Source: Ignavibacteria bacterium UBA2360
Lineage (GTDB): Bacteria; Bacteroidota; Ignavibacteria; Tepidaquicellales; OLB5
Assembly (NCBI GenBank): GCA_002344125.1
Contig: DDTQ01000008.1
Span: 1 to 25,676, forward strand
Length of the DNA: 25,676 nt
Reading direction: 5' to 3'
The position numbers were made by a program, and so were the translations under genes. Below the pieces are notes generated by a model. The model had not been told where the DNA came from. It ran no database searches and was given only the letters and a program-made list of their open reading frames with translations. This document shows, one piece after another, positions 15,580-23,675 of this stretch (its first letter is position 1; every line of letters begins with the position of its first letter).

Positions 15580-15600
15580 GAGCCGGAAAAATTTCGGCTC
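15580..15600 (-). promoter_or_regulatory. Hairpin between accB and accC
   Basis: GAGCCG/CGGCTC 6-bp stem with a 9-nt AT loop in the 73-nt gap between the accB stop and the preferred accC start. There is no T tract, so processing or translational control is more likely than termination. Confidence 0.45.
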
Positions 15601-15624
15601 AATTGCATGTCAACCTCAGAGCTG

Positions 15625-16134
15625 TTAGTTCGGCTCTACAAGGAAAAGTACCTGGTTATATTCAACCGGCTGCGCATTTTCAACCAGTATCTTTGTTATC
15701 TTGCCTTCATACTCGCACTCTATCTCATTCATTAGTTTCATCGCTTCTATTATACATAATATGTTGCCCTTTGAGACCTGCTGTCCCACTGATACATATG
15801 GATCTGCATTTGGTGAAGGCGCCCTGTAAAATGTACCTACAATTGGAGAGCGTACTTCTATCATTTCTTTACCTGATGGTGCTGCGGCTTCTTTCTTCTC
15901 TTCAGCCTTGGGAGCTGTAGGCGCGGCAGCTACCGGAGCAGCAGCCTGCGGTGCCATTTGCTGCATTGGCGGGGCCGCGTATGTTATCATTTGGGGAGCC
16001 TGGGCTGCGGCATCCTGCGGCTTTGATTTTACAACTCTTACCCTGGTGCCTTCTTCTTCGATCTCAATTTCATTGATCTCGCCGGTCTCCAGGATCTTTA
16101 GAAGCTTTTTGATGTAGTTTAGATCAGTTTTCAT
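15625..16134 (-). CDS. accB: Biotin carboxyl carrier protein of acetyl-CoA carboxylase
   Basis: Carries biotin between the carboxylase and transferase halves of acetyl-CoA carboxylase. Length 169 is normal. An N-terminal helical dimer segment (MKTDLNYIKKLLKILETGEINEIEIEE) is joined by an Ala/Pro/Gln-rich flexible linker to a C-terminal biotinyl domain with IEVRSPIVGTFYRAPSP and the biotinylation motif EAMKLM; the lysine is the modified residue. It lies between efp and accC on the minus strand. The 195-nt gap before it (16135-16329) is T-rich low-complexity DNA with no site I can name. Confidence 0.96.
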   Translation of the reverse strand: MKTDLNYIKKLLKILETGEINEIEIEEEGTRVRVVKSKPQDAAAQAPQMITYAAPPMQQMAPQAAAPVAAAPTAPKAEEKKEAAAPSGKEMIEVRSPIVGTFYRAPSPNADPYVSVGQQVSKGNILCIIEAMKLMNEIECEYEGKITKILVENAQPVEYNQVLFLVEPN

Positions 16135-16329
16135 TGGCTTTATTTATCCTCACATAATTAATAGATTGTGGGTGTTAGACATTATTGTCTTCAATTTTTG
16201 CTGCTTTTATTCTTTTTAAAAAATCTAAATTTATGTTTCTAAAGTTTCTTGTTTTTAAAGCTTTTGATTCTATTTTTTGCTTTTTGCCTTTTTACTTTTG
16301 CCTTTAAGATTTTTTCACTTCTGCCCTTA

Positions 16330-16893
16330 TTACTTCTTCACTCTTTCAAGGTAAGCTGAATTTCTCGTATCAACCTTAATTATATCACCTTCGTTTATGA
16401 ACATCGGGGCGTTTACAGTTGCGCCGGTTTCTACTACCACCGGCTTAGTTCCGCCTGTCGCAGTATCTCCTTTATTGCCCGGCGGCGCTTCAACAACTTT
16501 CAGTTCAACATGCGGGGGAATTTCCACCGTAACAGGTTTCTCACCATCGAACATTATCTGCACTGTTTCGCTTTCTTTCATGAACTGAGATTGCTCGCCT
16601 ACTATGTCATCAGGGATCGAAACCTGGTCATAGTTATTGTTATCCATAAATACATAACCTGAACCATCATGGTACAGGTATTGAAATTCCCTCGTCTCCA
16701 TCCTGATGATATCAATTTCTTCACCTGAACGGAAACGGTTCTCTATGGTTTTGCCGTTTTTTAGGTTTTTCATTTTGACCTGGTAGAAGGCCCTTAAATT
16801 TCCGGGTGTCCTGTGTTCCCATTTAATAATTACATGAAGCTCACCGTTGTACTTTATTACTAATCCGTTGCGTAGATCTGATGTCGAACCCAT
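16330..16893 (-). CDS. efp: Elongation factor P with Asn at the modified-lysine position
   Basis: Rescues ribosomes stalled at polyproline stretches. The KOW-like N-terminal domain (STSDLRNGLVIKYNGELHVI), central OB fold (RMETREFQYLYHDGSGYVFMDNNNYDQV) and C-terminal domain ending GDIIKVDTRNSAYLERV are all present; 187 residues. At the tip loop, where E. coli has PGKGQAF with lysine 34, this protein reads PGNLRAF: the position is Asn32, and the only basic residue of the loop is Arg34. The reader should not assume EpmA, EarP or YmfI-type modification. It leads the efp-accB-accC order and has a good promoter 130 nt upstream. Confidence 0.95.
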   Translation of the reverse strand: MGSTSDLRNGLVIKYNGELHVIIKWEHRTPGNLRAFYQVKMKNLKNGKTIENRFRSGEEIDIIRMETREFQYLYHDGSGYVFMDNNNYDQVSIPDDIVGEQSQFMKESETVQIMFDGEKPVTVEIPPHVELKVVEAPPGNKGDTATGGTKPVVVETGATVNAPMFINEGDIIKVDTRNSAYLERVKK

Positions 16894-17023
16894 AAAATGC
16901 GAAAATTCTCCTTAATTAATTGTTATCGGTTTTGAGTGATTTTTGATCGATTTTTAATGAAATCAGTGTCTTTTTGGTGAAAAATGGGGCAAAAACACCT
17001 CGTTTCTGTTAAATATAATTCAC

Positions 17024-17053
17024 AAATATAGTTATCTGTAGGGTCAATATCAA
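17024..17053 (-). promoter_or_regulatory. Promoter of the efp-accBC operon
   Basis: On the minus strand TTG (17053-17051), 19 nt, then TATATTTG (17031-17024). This is an exact match to the Bacteroidota TTG-N19-TAnnTTTG pattern. It predicts a leader of about 120 nt before efp; AAGGAG lies 13 nt before the ATG. Confidence 0.7.
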
Positions 17054-17144
17054 TGTTCTATATCATATTTTATCAATATTGGAGCATCTAATTTAATCAA
17101 TTGTAATAGTTTGTATGCTAATAGGAGAATTGTTTTTTATTTAT

Positions 17145-17152
17145 TATCTTTG
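17145..17152 (+). promoter_or_regulatory. -7 box before the 17185 gene
   Basis: TATCTTTG matches TAnnTTTG and lies 32 nt before the ATG. No TTG stands at the usual -33 distance, so only half of the promoter is convincing. Confidence 0.5.
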
Positions 17153-17184
17153 TTCATTCAATTTTAAACTAACTAAATAACAAA

Positions 17185-17544
17185 ATGAAAAGAATTCTTG
17201 TTGCTGCTTCAATGCTTGTAGTAATGTTCCTTTTTGCTGAAACAAGCGCAAATTCACAGGCTTTATATTTCTTTGTGACAAACAACACAGGTTTCACATT
17301 AAACAACATTTATGTTACACCCGCTGAAACAGGTAATTGGGGTAGTGATATATTGCCCTATGACCTCTTCGAAAATAGTACTTCAGTAAGAGTAGATATT
17401 CCCGCTGATTACGGCTCTACCTGCGCGTTTGATATGAAAATAACTGACCTGGAAGGGAATTCTGTTACCTTCTCCGGCTTTGATGCCTGCAAACTTCATA
17501 CTTTGATTTTGAATGCCGATGGAACTTATTCCGTTGTAGAGTAG
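17185..17544 (+). CDS. Small exported single-domain protein of unknown function
   Basis: 119 residues. Signal peptide KRILVAASMLVVMFLFAETSANS is followed by one beta-rich domain of about 90 residues: LYFFVTNNTGFTLNNIYVTPAETGNWGSDIL, then two cysteines (CAFDMKITDLEGN... and DACKL) that could form a disulfide. I recall this pattern (NxTG..I..LYVSP...WG.D.L......C.FDIR....G......DLC) as a recurring domain of exported proteins in several phyla; no function is established. It is a single gene with its own promoter-like box and terminator. Confidence 0.8.
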   Translation: MKRILVAASMLVVMFLFAETSANSQALYFFVTNNTGFTLNNIYVTPAETGNWGSDILPYDLFENSTSVRVDIPADYGSTCAFDMKITDLEGNSVTFSGFDACKLHTLILNADGTYSVVE

Positions 17545-17572
17545 CTTGACCGGAATTTCTGAATTTATCTCG

Positions 17573-17600
17573 AAAGACCTGTTTTTAAACAGGTCTTTTT
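17573..17600 (+). terminator. Intrinsic terminator of the 17185 gene
   Basis: AAAGACCTGTTT/AAACAGGTCTTT inverted repeat followed by T tract; 29 nt after the stop codon at 17544. Confidence 0.9.
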
Positions 17601-17703
17601 CGTTATACATTGAATAAATCTGCAATTTTGGGTATTTTTACATATATAACACTGAAATTTTCAGTCAATAAAATAATTTAACAGAAGAGGAGTTTAACTT
17701 ACA

Positions 17704-18765
17704 ATGGCTGCAAAAGCAATGGCTGCAAAAGTTGCGATCAACGGATTTGGAAGAATAGGACGCCAGGTTTTGAGCGCTATGGCTGAACGCGGGATCTTAG
17801 GCAAAGAAATTGACGTAGTTGCTGTTGTTGATGTAAGCACTGATGCTAAATACTTCGCTTACCAGATGAAATACGATTCAGTTCATGGCAGATTTAACGG
17901 TACAGTTACCACAGAAGGTGATGATGTACTGGTTGTGAACGGTGAAAAGATTAAATGTATCGCGGCGACAAAATCACCCGCTGAACTTCCATGGAAAGAA
18001 CTTGGGGCTGATATTATACTGGAATGTACCGGCCTGTTTACCGATATGGAAAAAGCCAAAGGTCACCTTGATGCCGGCGCGAAGAAAGTGCTCATTTCCG
18101 CACCGGGCAAAGGCGGAGTTAAAACTCTGGTGATGGGCGTTAACGATAATGAATACGATCCCAAAGAACATCACATAATTTCAAACGCATCCTGCACAAC
18201 AAACTGTCTTGCGCCGGTTGTTTACGTACTGCTTAAAGAAGGCATCGGTATTGAAGCAGGATTAATGACTACAATTCACGCTTACACAGCAACACAAAAA
18301 ACAGTTGATGGTCCCAGCAAAAAAGACTGGCGCGGCGGAAGAGCGGCTGCGATAAATATTATCCCTTCCTCAACCGGGGCGGCTAAAGCCGTTGGTGAAG
18401 TGCTTCCGGTTACCAAAGGTAAACTAACAGGTATGTCATTCAGGGTTCCCGTTGCAGATGTATCAGCAGTTGATCTTACCTTCCGCAGCGAAAAGGATAC
18501 CTCAATCGAAGAAATTGACGCGCTGATGAAAAAAGCTTCTGAGACCTATCTGAAAGGAATTCTCGGTTACAGCAACGAAGAGCTTGTATCCAGCGATTTC
18601 ATCCATGATGACAGGGCTTCTATATATGACTCACTCGCAACTGTAGGCAATAACCTCAAAGGCGAAAAACGCTTCTTCAAAGTTGTTTCATGGTATGATA
18701 ATGAATGGGGCTATTCCTGCAGGATAGTTGACCTGCTGGAAAAAGTTGTAAAAGCAGGGTATTAA
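17704..18765 (+). CDS. gap: Glyceraldehyde-3-phosphate dehydrogenase
   Basis: Oxidises glyceraldehyde-3-phosphate to 1,3-bisphosphoglycerate with NAD, the step before Pgk in glycolysis; cytoplasmic tetramer. NAD motif INGFGRIGR is at 12-20. The active site SNASCTTNC holds Cys164, and the partner His192 is in TTIHAYTATQ. WYDNEWGYSCR closes the family pattern. The first nine residues read MAAKAMAAK: a 15-bp direct repeat ATGGCTGCAAAAG-A, so translation could begin at either ATG. AGGAG at 17688-17692 is closer to the first. It is followed by a broken small ORF and pgk. Confidence 0.97.
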   Translation: MAAKAMAAKVAINGFGRIGRQVLSAMAERGILGKEIDVVAVVDVSTDAKYFAYQMKYDSVHGRFNGTVTTEGDDVLVVNGEKIKCIAATKSPAELPWKELGADIILECTGLFTDMEKAKGHLDAGAKKVLISAPGKGGVKTLVMGVNDNEYDPKEHHIISNASCTTNCLAPVVYVLLKEGIGIEAGLMTTIHAYTATQKTVDGPSKKDWRGGRAAAINIIPSSTGAAKAVGEVLPVTKGKLTGMSFRVPVADVSAVDLTFRSEKDTSIEEIDALMKKASETYLKGILGYSNEELVSSDFIHDDRASIYDSLATVGNNLKGEKRFFKVVSWYDNEWGYSCRIVDLLEKVVKAGY

Positions 18766-18767
18766 TT

Positions 18768-18958
18768 ATGAACATCAGGTGTATAACTGATTCCAAGGGA
18801 AGTAAAAACGCTTAATCAGAAAATATCTTCCCTGAAGAAAGAATTGTCAGTCCTATATGACAATTTAGTTTTGAAACATGATCTTGGAACACCAAAATGT
18901 TTCTGATACTAAGTTGCAGGAGCTTTTAAATCAAATATTTGATGAATTGAAATTATGA
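18768..18958 (+). pseudogene. Frameshifted small helical ORF between gap and pgk
   Basis: Reading starts at ATG 18768 (MNIRCITDSK), continues one frame over from 18799 (EVKTLNQKISSLKKELSV...), and resumes in a third frame through NVSDTKLQELLNQIFDELKL to a TGA at 18956-18958 that overlaps the ATG of pgk. Joining the frames needs one base removed in GGG (18797-18799) and one in AAAA (18894-18897), both homopolymers. The joined 62-residue product would be an amphipathic, coiled-coil-like helix pair with no recognisable family. Either a decayed gene, an assembly error, or chance; the coherent helix pattern and stop-start overlap favour a former gene. Confidence 0.38.
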
Positions 18959-20160
18959 ATAAATTAACAATAGAAGACCTTTCAAAAAACGACGGGCTGA
19001 AATCTAAGAGAGTATTGGTTAGGGTTGATTTTAACGTACCAATGTCAAAAGATGATACACCCCGTATTACTGATGATAAAAGAATAGTTGAATCGCTGCC
19101 TACAATTACAAAAGTAATTGCCGGGGGCGGCAAGCTTATTTTAATGAGTCACATGGGCAGACCCAAAGGCGAAAAGAATCTCAAATATTCCCTCAGACCC
19201 GTTGCTATGCATCTCTCGGAATTGCTCGATAAACCCGTCCTCTTCGCGGATGATTGCATCGGAGATAGCACCGAGGCAATTGTTAACGATCTTCAGGATG
19301 GCGATATTTTACTTCTCGAAAATCTTCGCTTCTATAATGAAGAAGAAAAAAATAACCCTGAATTTGCCCAAAAACTGGCTTCCTACGGTGATATCTATAT
19401 TAACGATGCTTTCGGAACCGCGCACCGCGCGCATGCATCCACCGAAGGTGTGACGCACTATATCAAAACCTGCGCAGCAGGTTACCTGATGCAGAAAGAG
19501 CTTGAGTATCTTTCCAAAGCGGTAGCATCCCCTGAGCATCCCTATGTCGCCATTCTTGGAGGAAGTAAAATTTCCGGTAAGATTGATGTTATCAAAAATC
19601 TGCTCGGCAAAGCCGATAAAATTCTTGTTGGCGGAGGGATGATCTTCACATTTTATAAAGCTATGGGTTATGAGATAGGTAACTCGCTCCTTGAAGAAGA
19701 TAAGATCGATCTTGCAAAAGAGCTCATTGCTGAAGCAGGCAATAAACTTATTCTGCCCGTTGATGTTGTTACAGCAGATAAATTTGAAAATGACGCTGCC
19801 TTCACAACCGTTGATTCTGATAAAATTCCCGCAGGCAAAATTGGAATGGATATTGGCGCAAAAACAATATCACTCTTTAAAGATGAAATATTGAAAGCCA
19901 AAACCGTTGTGTGGAACGGTCCAATGGGCGTGTTTGAAATGGATAACTTCGCAAAAGGGACATTCGAAGTAGCACAGGCGCTTGCAGAAGCAACCAAAAA
20001 AGGTGCAATAACTGTTATAGGAGGCGGAGATTCCGCAGCCGCGATTGCTAAAGCGGGACACGAAAACGAAGTAAGCCACGTTTCAACAGGCGGCGGCGCA
20101 AGCCTTGAATTCCTTGAAGGCAAAACTCTTCCCGGGGTTGAGGCATTAAATAATAACTAA
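18955..20160 (+). CDS. pgk: Phosphoglycerate kinase
   Basis: Transfers phosphate from 1,3-bisphosphoglycerate to ADP in glycolysis. Length 401 is normal. Signatures: RVLVRVDFNVP (19-29), SHMGRPKGE, LENLRFYNEEE, INDAFGTAHRAHAST, AILGGSKISGKI and the nucleotide loop GGGDSAAA (356-363) followed by STGGGASLEFLEG. There is no own Shine-Dalgarno; the ATG overlaps the stop of the preceding small broken ORF. It ends 4 nt before the aminotransferase gene, so the two are almost certainly co-transcribed. Confidence 0.97.
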   Translation: MNKLTIEDLSKNDGLKSKRVLVRVDFNVPMSKDDTPRITDDKRIVESLPTITKVIAGGGKLILMSHMGRPKGEKNLKYSLRPVAMHLSELLDKPVLFADDCIGDSTEAIVNDLQDGDILLLENLRFYNEEEKNNPEFAQKLASYGDIYINDAFGTAHRAHASTEGVTHYIKTCAAGYLMQKELEYLSKAVASPEHPYVAILGGSKISGKIDVIKNLLGKADKILVGGGMIFTFYKAMGYEIGNSLLEEDKIDLAKELIAEAGNKLILPVDVVTADKFENDAAFTTVDSDKIPAGKIGMDIGAKTISLFKDEILKAKTVVWNGPMGVFEMDNFAKGTFEVAQALAEATKKGAITVIGGGDSAAAIAKAGHENEVSHVSTGGGASLEFLEGKTLPGVEALNNN

Positions 20161-20164
20161 TTTT

Positions 20165-21307
20165 ATGGCAAAAGATAAGAAAAAAACAAAAAAATCATCC
20201 GTCACAAAAAAATCAGTTAAAAAAAGCAAAACTGATAAAGTGAAATATCCTAAAGAACCTTTGTTTTTAGATAGAAATGAATCACAAACAGGACCCGTGC
20301 CGGAAGTATATAAATTCCTTAAGAATGTTGATATGGATCTGCTTTCCTGGTACTCCCGTGATTTTATGCAGGGCATAAAATCCAGGCTTTCAAAAAGAAT
20401 TGCCGATGATTTCGGCTTTGATGAGAAACATGTCCTCCTTAGCTACGGCTCCGAAGATCTGCTGAAGCAGATCATCCATTGTTACGTCAATCCCGGTGAT
20501 AAAATTCTCATCCCGCGCGAAGCATGGTGGTATTACAAAAAAGTAGCATCAGAACGCGGAGGCACAAATGTTGAGTATCCCATGAAAAAAGGTGTAATGG
20601 ATGGAATCCCTTATTACCTGTATGATGTTGATACTATGATCCAGATCTACAACGATACTAAACCCAAGGTTGTTGTTATTGCATCACCCAATAACCCGAC
20701 AGGTAACCGCATTGATTCCAAAGACCTGAAAAGATTCCTTGATGCTACGAAAGATACTATTACTATGATCGATGAAGCATATTGGGGTTTTGGTTCCACC
20801 GAAAATGAATATGTAAAGCCATACATTGATGAATATCCAAACCTGATAATCTGCAGAACTTTTTCAAAGTTCTTCGCGCTTGCGGGTTTCCGCATTGGCT
20901 TCGCTTTTGCGGGAAAAAACCTGGATGTACTTATCAATTTCACAACAAGGTATCTTGGCTATAACCGCGTTTCAGAAAAACTGGGCGAAATAGCGCTTGA
21001 TAATATTAAATGGTATCTCAAAGTAGGCAAGCAGTATGAAAAAGACAAAGAAATGATGTACAAAACATTCCTTGGTTTAAAAGGATTTGTTCCATTCAGA
21101 TCATTTGCCAACTTTATGCTGGTTGATATCCCCGTGGAGATCCGCCCGGGACTGAAAAAATATCTCGATGAGAGAAACCTGAGGATCAAATTCCTTGATG
21201 AAGACGCGTTCAGAACAGAAGCAAGGATATCCCTTGGCACAAAAGAGGATAACCGGCTTTTAATGGATACCATAGTTAAATACTGCAAAGAGATTAACTG
21301 GAAATAA
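20165..21307 (+). CDS. HisC-like class I/II aminotransferase with poly-lysine N-terminus
   Basis: PLP-dependent aminotransferase of the histidinol-phosphate aminotransferase group. Marks: LSYGSEDLLKQII (substrate/PLP phosphate), SPNNPTGN (174-181), DEAYW (203-207), the PLP-lysine in TFSKFFALAGFRIGF (Lys235), and ARISLGTKEDN near the end, whose Arg binds the substrate carboxylate. The first 30 residues hold 14 lysines and look unstructured; ordinary HisC has no such tail. It is not in a histidine cluster but sits between pgk and a CDP-alcohol phosphotransferase, so its substrate may be an amino-phosphate or lipid head-group precursor rather than histidinol phosphate; this is an inference. Confidence 0.85.
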   Translation: MAKDKKKTKKSSVTKKSVKKSKTDKVKYPKEPLFLDRNESQTGPVPEVYKFLKNVDMDLLSWYSRDFMQGIKSRLSKRIADDFGFDEKHVLLSYGSEDLLKQIIHCYVNPGDKILIPREAWWYYKKVASERGGTNVEYPMKKGVMDGIPYYLYDVDTMIQIYNDTKPKVVVIASPNNPTGNRIDSKDLKRFLDATKDTITMIDEAYWGFGSTENEYVKPYIDEYPNLIICRTFSKFFALAGFRIGFAFAGKNLDVLINFTTRYLGYNRVSEKLGEIALDNIKWYLKVGKQYEKDKEMMYKTFLGLKGFVPFRSFANFMLVDIPVEIRPGLKKYLDERNLRIKFLDEDAFRTEARISLGTKEDNRLLMDTIVKYCKEINWK

Positions 21308-21348
21308 ACAACGGAAACAGCCGCTATTTACGAACAGAAAAATAAATA

Positions 21349-22263
21349 TTGAGTTTATACAGTCAATACAAAGCGTCTCTGAAAGCAGTAGAGGTCGAAG
21401 AGATCTTCGACCTTATTATTTACCGCCCGCTTGCCTTCCTTTTTGTAAAGGCAACCTACTCATTCAATTTAACTCCTGATAGGGTTTCTGTTGCCGCGCT
21501 CACTATTGGCTCTGCAGCCGGTATCATGTTTGGCTTTGGCGGTTATACTTTCCTTGTTATCGGGGCAATTCTGTATTTTACAAGCAACGTGCTTGATTGT
21601 GCCGACGGGCAGATTGCCCGTCTGAAAAAGAACGGTACAAAAGTAGGCAGAATAGTTGACGGCTTTGTTGATTATATTGTAAGCATTTTTGTATTTGCAG
21701 GTATTGGCGTTGGACTTACAAATGAGTTTAGTCACCATGAGATCGGGCTTTGGGGCAATTCTATTTTTCACTGGAAGCCCGTTACATACATCTGGGCAGC
21801 AAGTATCCTTGGCGCAATTTCTTCTGCCGTTCAGGCGTTTTATTTTGATTTTTACAGGAATAAATTCCTGGAAGTAGTTTACGGCAAGGCGCAGAATATC
21901 ATCGAAGAGATCAGGGAATACGAAGAAGAAAGCCTAAGGCTCAAAGAAACCGGCTCGCACGGTTTCCAGCGTTTTTTGATCTCAATTTATCTTAAGTATT
22001 CCGCCCTTCAGCTGAAGATACAAAAAGATCACGAAGAAAATCAGGCTGAACAAAAACCTAACCCCAAAGTATATTATGCAAAAAACCGTTTGCTGTTAAG
22101 GCTGTGGAGCTACATAGGCTCAACTACCCATATTACGTTATGCGTGGTTTGCGCTCTGCTTGGTAACATGGAAGCTTTCCTTATTATCTGCATTTTGCCT
22201 TTAAATTTATTAATGTTAGTTCTATTTTTAGTACAGAAACAGGTGAATAAGGTAACTGCGTAG
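21349..22263 (+). CDS. CDP-alcohol phosphatidyltransferase family membrane enzyme
   Basis: Joins a CDP-activated alcohol (for example CDP-diacylglycerol) to a second alcohol and releases CMP. The full catalytic motif is present in LDCADGQIARLKKNGTKVGRIVDGFVD: Asp83, Asp86, Gly87, Ala90, Arg91, Gly100, Asp104 and Asp108. Membrane helices are visible at about 44-78, 105-122, 146-170 and 260-297, with a charged, probably cytoplasmic stretch (185-245) in between. 304 residues, longer than PgsA (about 180-200). Start is TTG at 21349, 41 nt after the aminotransferase. The head group cannot be named from sequence alone. Confidence 0.87.
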   Translation: MSLYSQYKASLKAVEVEEIFDLIIYRPLAFLFVKATYSFNLTPDRVSVAALTIGSAAGIMFGFGGYTFLVIGAILYFTSNVLDCADGQIARLKKNGTKVGRIVDGFVDYIVSIFVFAGIGVGLTNEFSHHEIGLWGNSIFHWKPVTYIWAASILGAISSAVQAFYFDFYRNKFLEVVYGKAQNIIEEIREYEEESLRLKETGSHGFQRFLISIYLKYSALQLKIQKDHEENQAEQKPNPKVYYAKNRLLLRLWSYIGSTTHITLCVVCALLGNMEAFLIICILPLNLLMLVLFLVQKQVNKVTA

Positions 22264-22344
22264 GTTTCAGGATGACGGTTAAGAAGTTCTGCTCTGTAAA
22301 ATGAATTTAAAATATTTTTATATAAAAAAAATATCTGATAAGTC

Positions 22345-23661
22345 ATGAAAAAGGTAAAATTTACAAAATTTATTTTACTTTCGTTTTTGCCGGTTTTTCT
22401 TTTTATCTCATCAGGATGCTTTGATGTCAAAAGAGAAATTGTAATGAATCCGGATGGTTCCGGTGATGAAAATCTTTACGTAACCCTGGATAAGGAATTC
22501 TTCGAGAGGATGAATATCCTGGCGACAAGTGATGCAACGGGCAAATGGAAAAAGCGCGCTGATAGTGTCAACGATAATACCATGATCGAGAACCGTATCA
22601 AAATGGATATGGGCAGGGTAGGGGGCACATCTGTAAAAGAAGTGAAGGTTACTTCTAATGCTGATGGCACCAAGGAAATTTTTATGCAGTATCATTTTGA
22701 TGAACCCATTGTTTTGCTTAAAGTAATTAAAGAGTGCACTTTCAGCTGGTCTAATCAGCTTCCCGTGCAGTTCAGTACATTAAAATTTCAGTATGATGAA
22801 GGCGACCTCTTCTTTAAACATACAACCCGTAAGGCTGAGCGCAGCTTTGATGATGAACTTATGAACAGTGTCTTCAGTCCGATTTATGCTTCAAAAAAAG
22901 TGTCGTATTCAATTGAATTTCCTTTTGATGTGAAAGAATCCAACGCAATGACTTCTGCCGGCAGAACACTTAGCTGGGAAATGACATTCGATAACATTAT
23001 GTTTAACCAGCAGACCGATACCGCTTCGCTGGTTAAGGATCCAACCCTTGAGTTAACCTATGCGGAAAAAATTGACCGTACAATTGGTAAAGTAAGCCAG
23101 AAAGAAAACCCGCTTATAAGAGTGCAGGTTTATAACAGGAATAAAGAACCGGTTAAGATAGGTACAGGAGTTGTACTGAAAGACGGGCTGCTTGTTACTA
23201 ATTTTGAGCTTATGAACCTGATAGAGGGAGCCGGATTTTTCAGCGTGATCCTTCCTTCTGATTCACTCGCCGGAATTGATGAAATGACGGAGAGAGATCT
23301 TGATCAGAAACAGGATCTTGTGTTCTTAAGATACGGCGCGCCGGATAAATTCAAACCCATAAAATACGCGGCAGTATCCTCAGCCAAGTACGGTGATAAA
23401 GTGAAGTTGTTTTACTATCCCAATACACTTTCCTCAATTGTTTATTCAATGGATGGTATGATGAGCGCTGTTAAGAAATGGACAAATAACACAAGTCTGA
23501 TAGAAATTAAGCCCAACAAACCTATTTCACTTGATGGCGGCGCGGTGTTTAATGAGGCGGGGGAATTCCTGGGGATGATAACAAAAGCGTACGATGGCGA
23601 AGTAGGGAAGATATATCTTGTACCCGCTGAATATATTAAATCGCAGACTCCAACAAAGTAA
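22345..23661 (+). CDS. Lipoprotein with a trypsin-like pseudoprotease domain
   Basis: 438 residues. Signal peptide with lipobox ISSGC, lipid anchor at Cys25, so membrane-attached in the envelope. The N-terminal part (about 26-240; EIVMNPDGSGDENLYVTLDKEF) is beta-rich and resembles LppM-like lipoprotein domains. The C-terminal part (about 255-432) follows the HtrA/trypsin fold: GTGVVLKDGLLVTNFEL, QKQDLVFLRYG, SLDGGAVFNEAGEFLGMI. The His of the usual LVTNNHV is Glu288, the Ser of GNSGGP is Asp397, and only the Asp (Asp324) remains. It is therefore probably not a protease but a folding-state or ligand-binding relative. Function unknown. A strong terminator follows. Confidence 0.78.
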   Translation: MKKVKFTKFILLSFLPVFLFISSGCFDVKREIVMNPDGSGDENLYVTLDKEFFERMNILATSDATGKWKKRADSVNDNTMIENRIKMDMGRVGGTSVKEVKVTSNADGTKEIFMQYHFDEPIVLLKVIKECTFSWSNQLPVQFSTLKFQYDEGDLFFKHTTRKAERSFDDELMNSVFSPIYASKKVSYSIEFPFDVKESNAMTSAGRTLSWEMTFDNIMFNQQTDTASLVKDPTLELTYAEKIDRTIGKVSQKENPLIRVQVYNRNKEPVKIGTGVVLKDGLLVTNFELMNLIEGAGFFSVILPSDSLAGIDEMTERDLDQKQDLVFLRYGAPDKFKPIKYAAVSSAKYGDKVKLFYYPNTLSSIVYSMDGMMSAVKKWTNNTSLIEIKPNKPISLDGGAVFNEAGEFLGMITKAYDGEVGKIYLVPAEYIKSQTPTK

Positions 23662-23675
23662 AGTTTTCTCAAACT

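Noticed and set aside
16200..16310. T-rich repeats such as TTTTTGCCTTTTTACTTTTG before accB
   Set aside because: Low-complexity DNA without a regular unit, hairpin or ORF.
17704..17733. 15-bp repeat at the gap start as a regulatory element
   Set aside because: It is in frame and simply doubles MAAKA/MAAK; harmless duplication is enough to explain it.
18826..18958. Spo0E-like phosphatase motif in the gap-pgk spacer
   Set aside because: The SQxLDxxI signature has the wrong spacing (S-D-T-K-L-Q); only general helix propensity remains.
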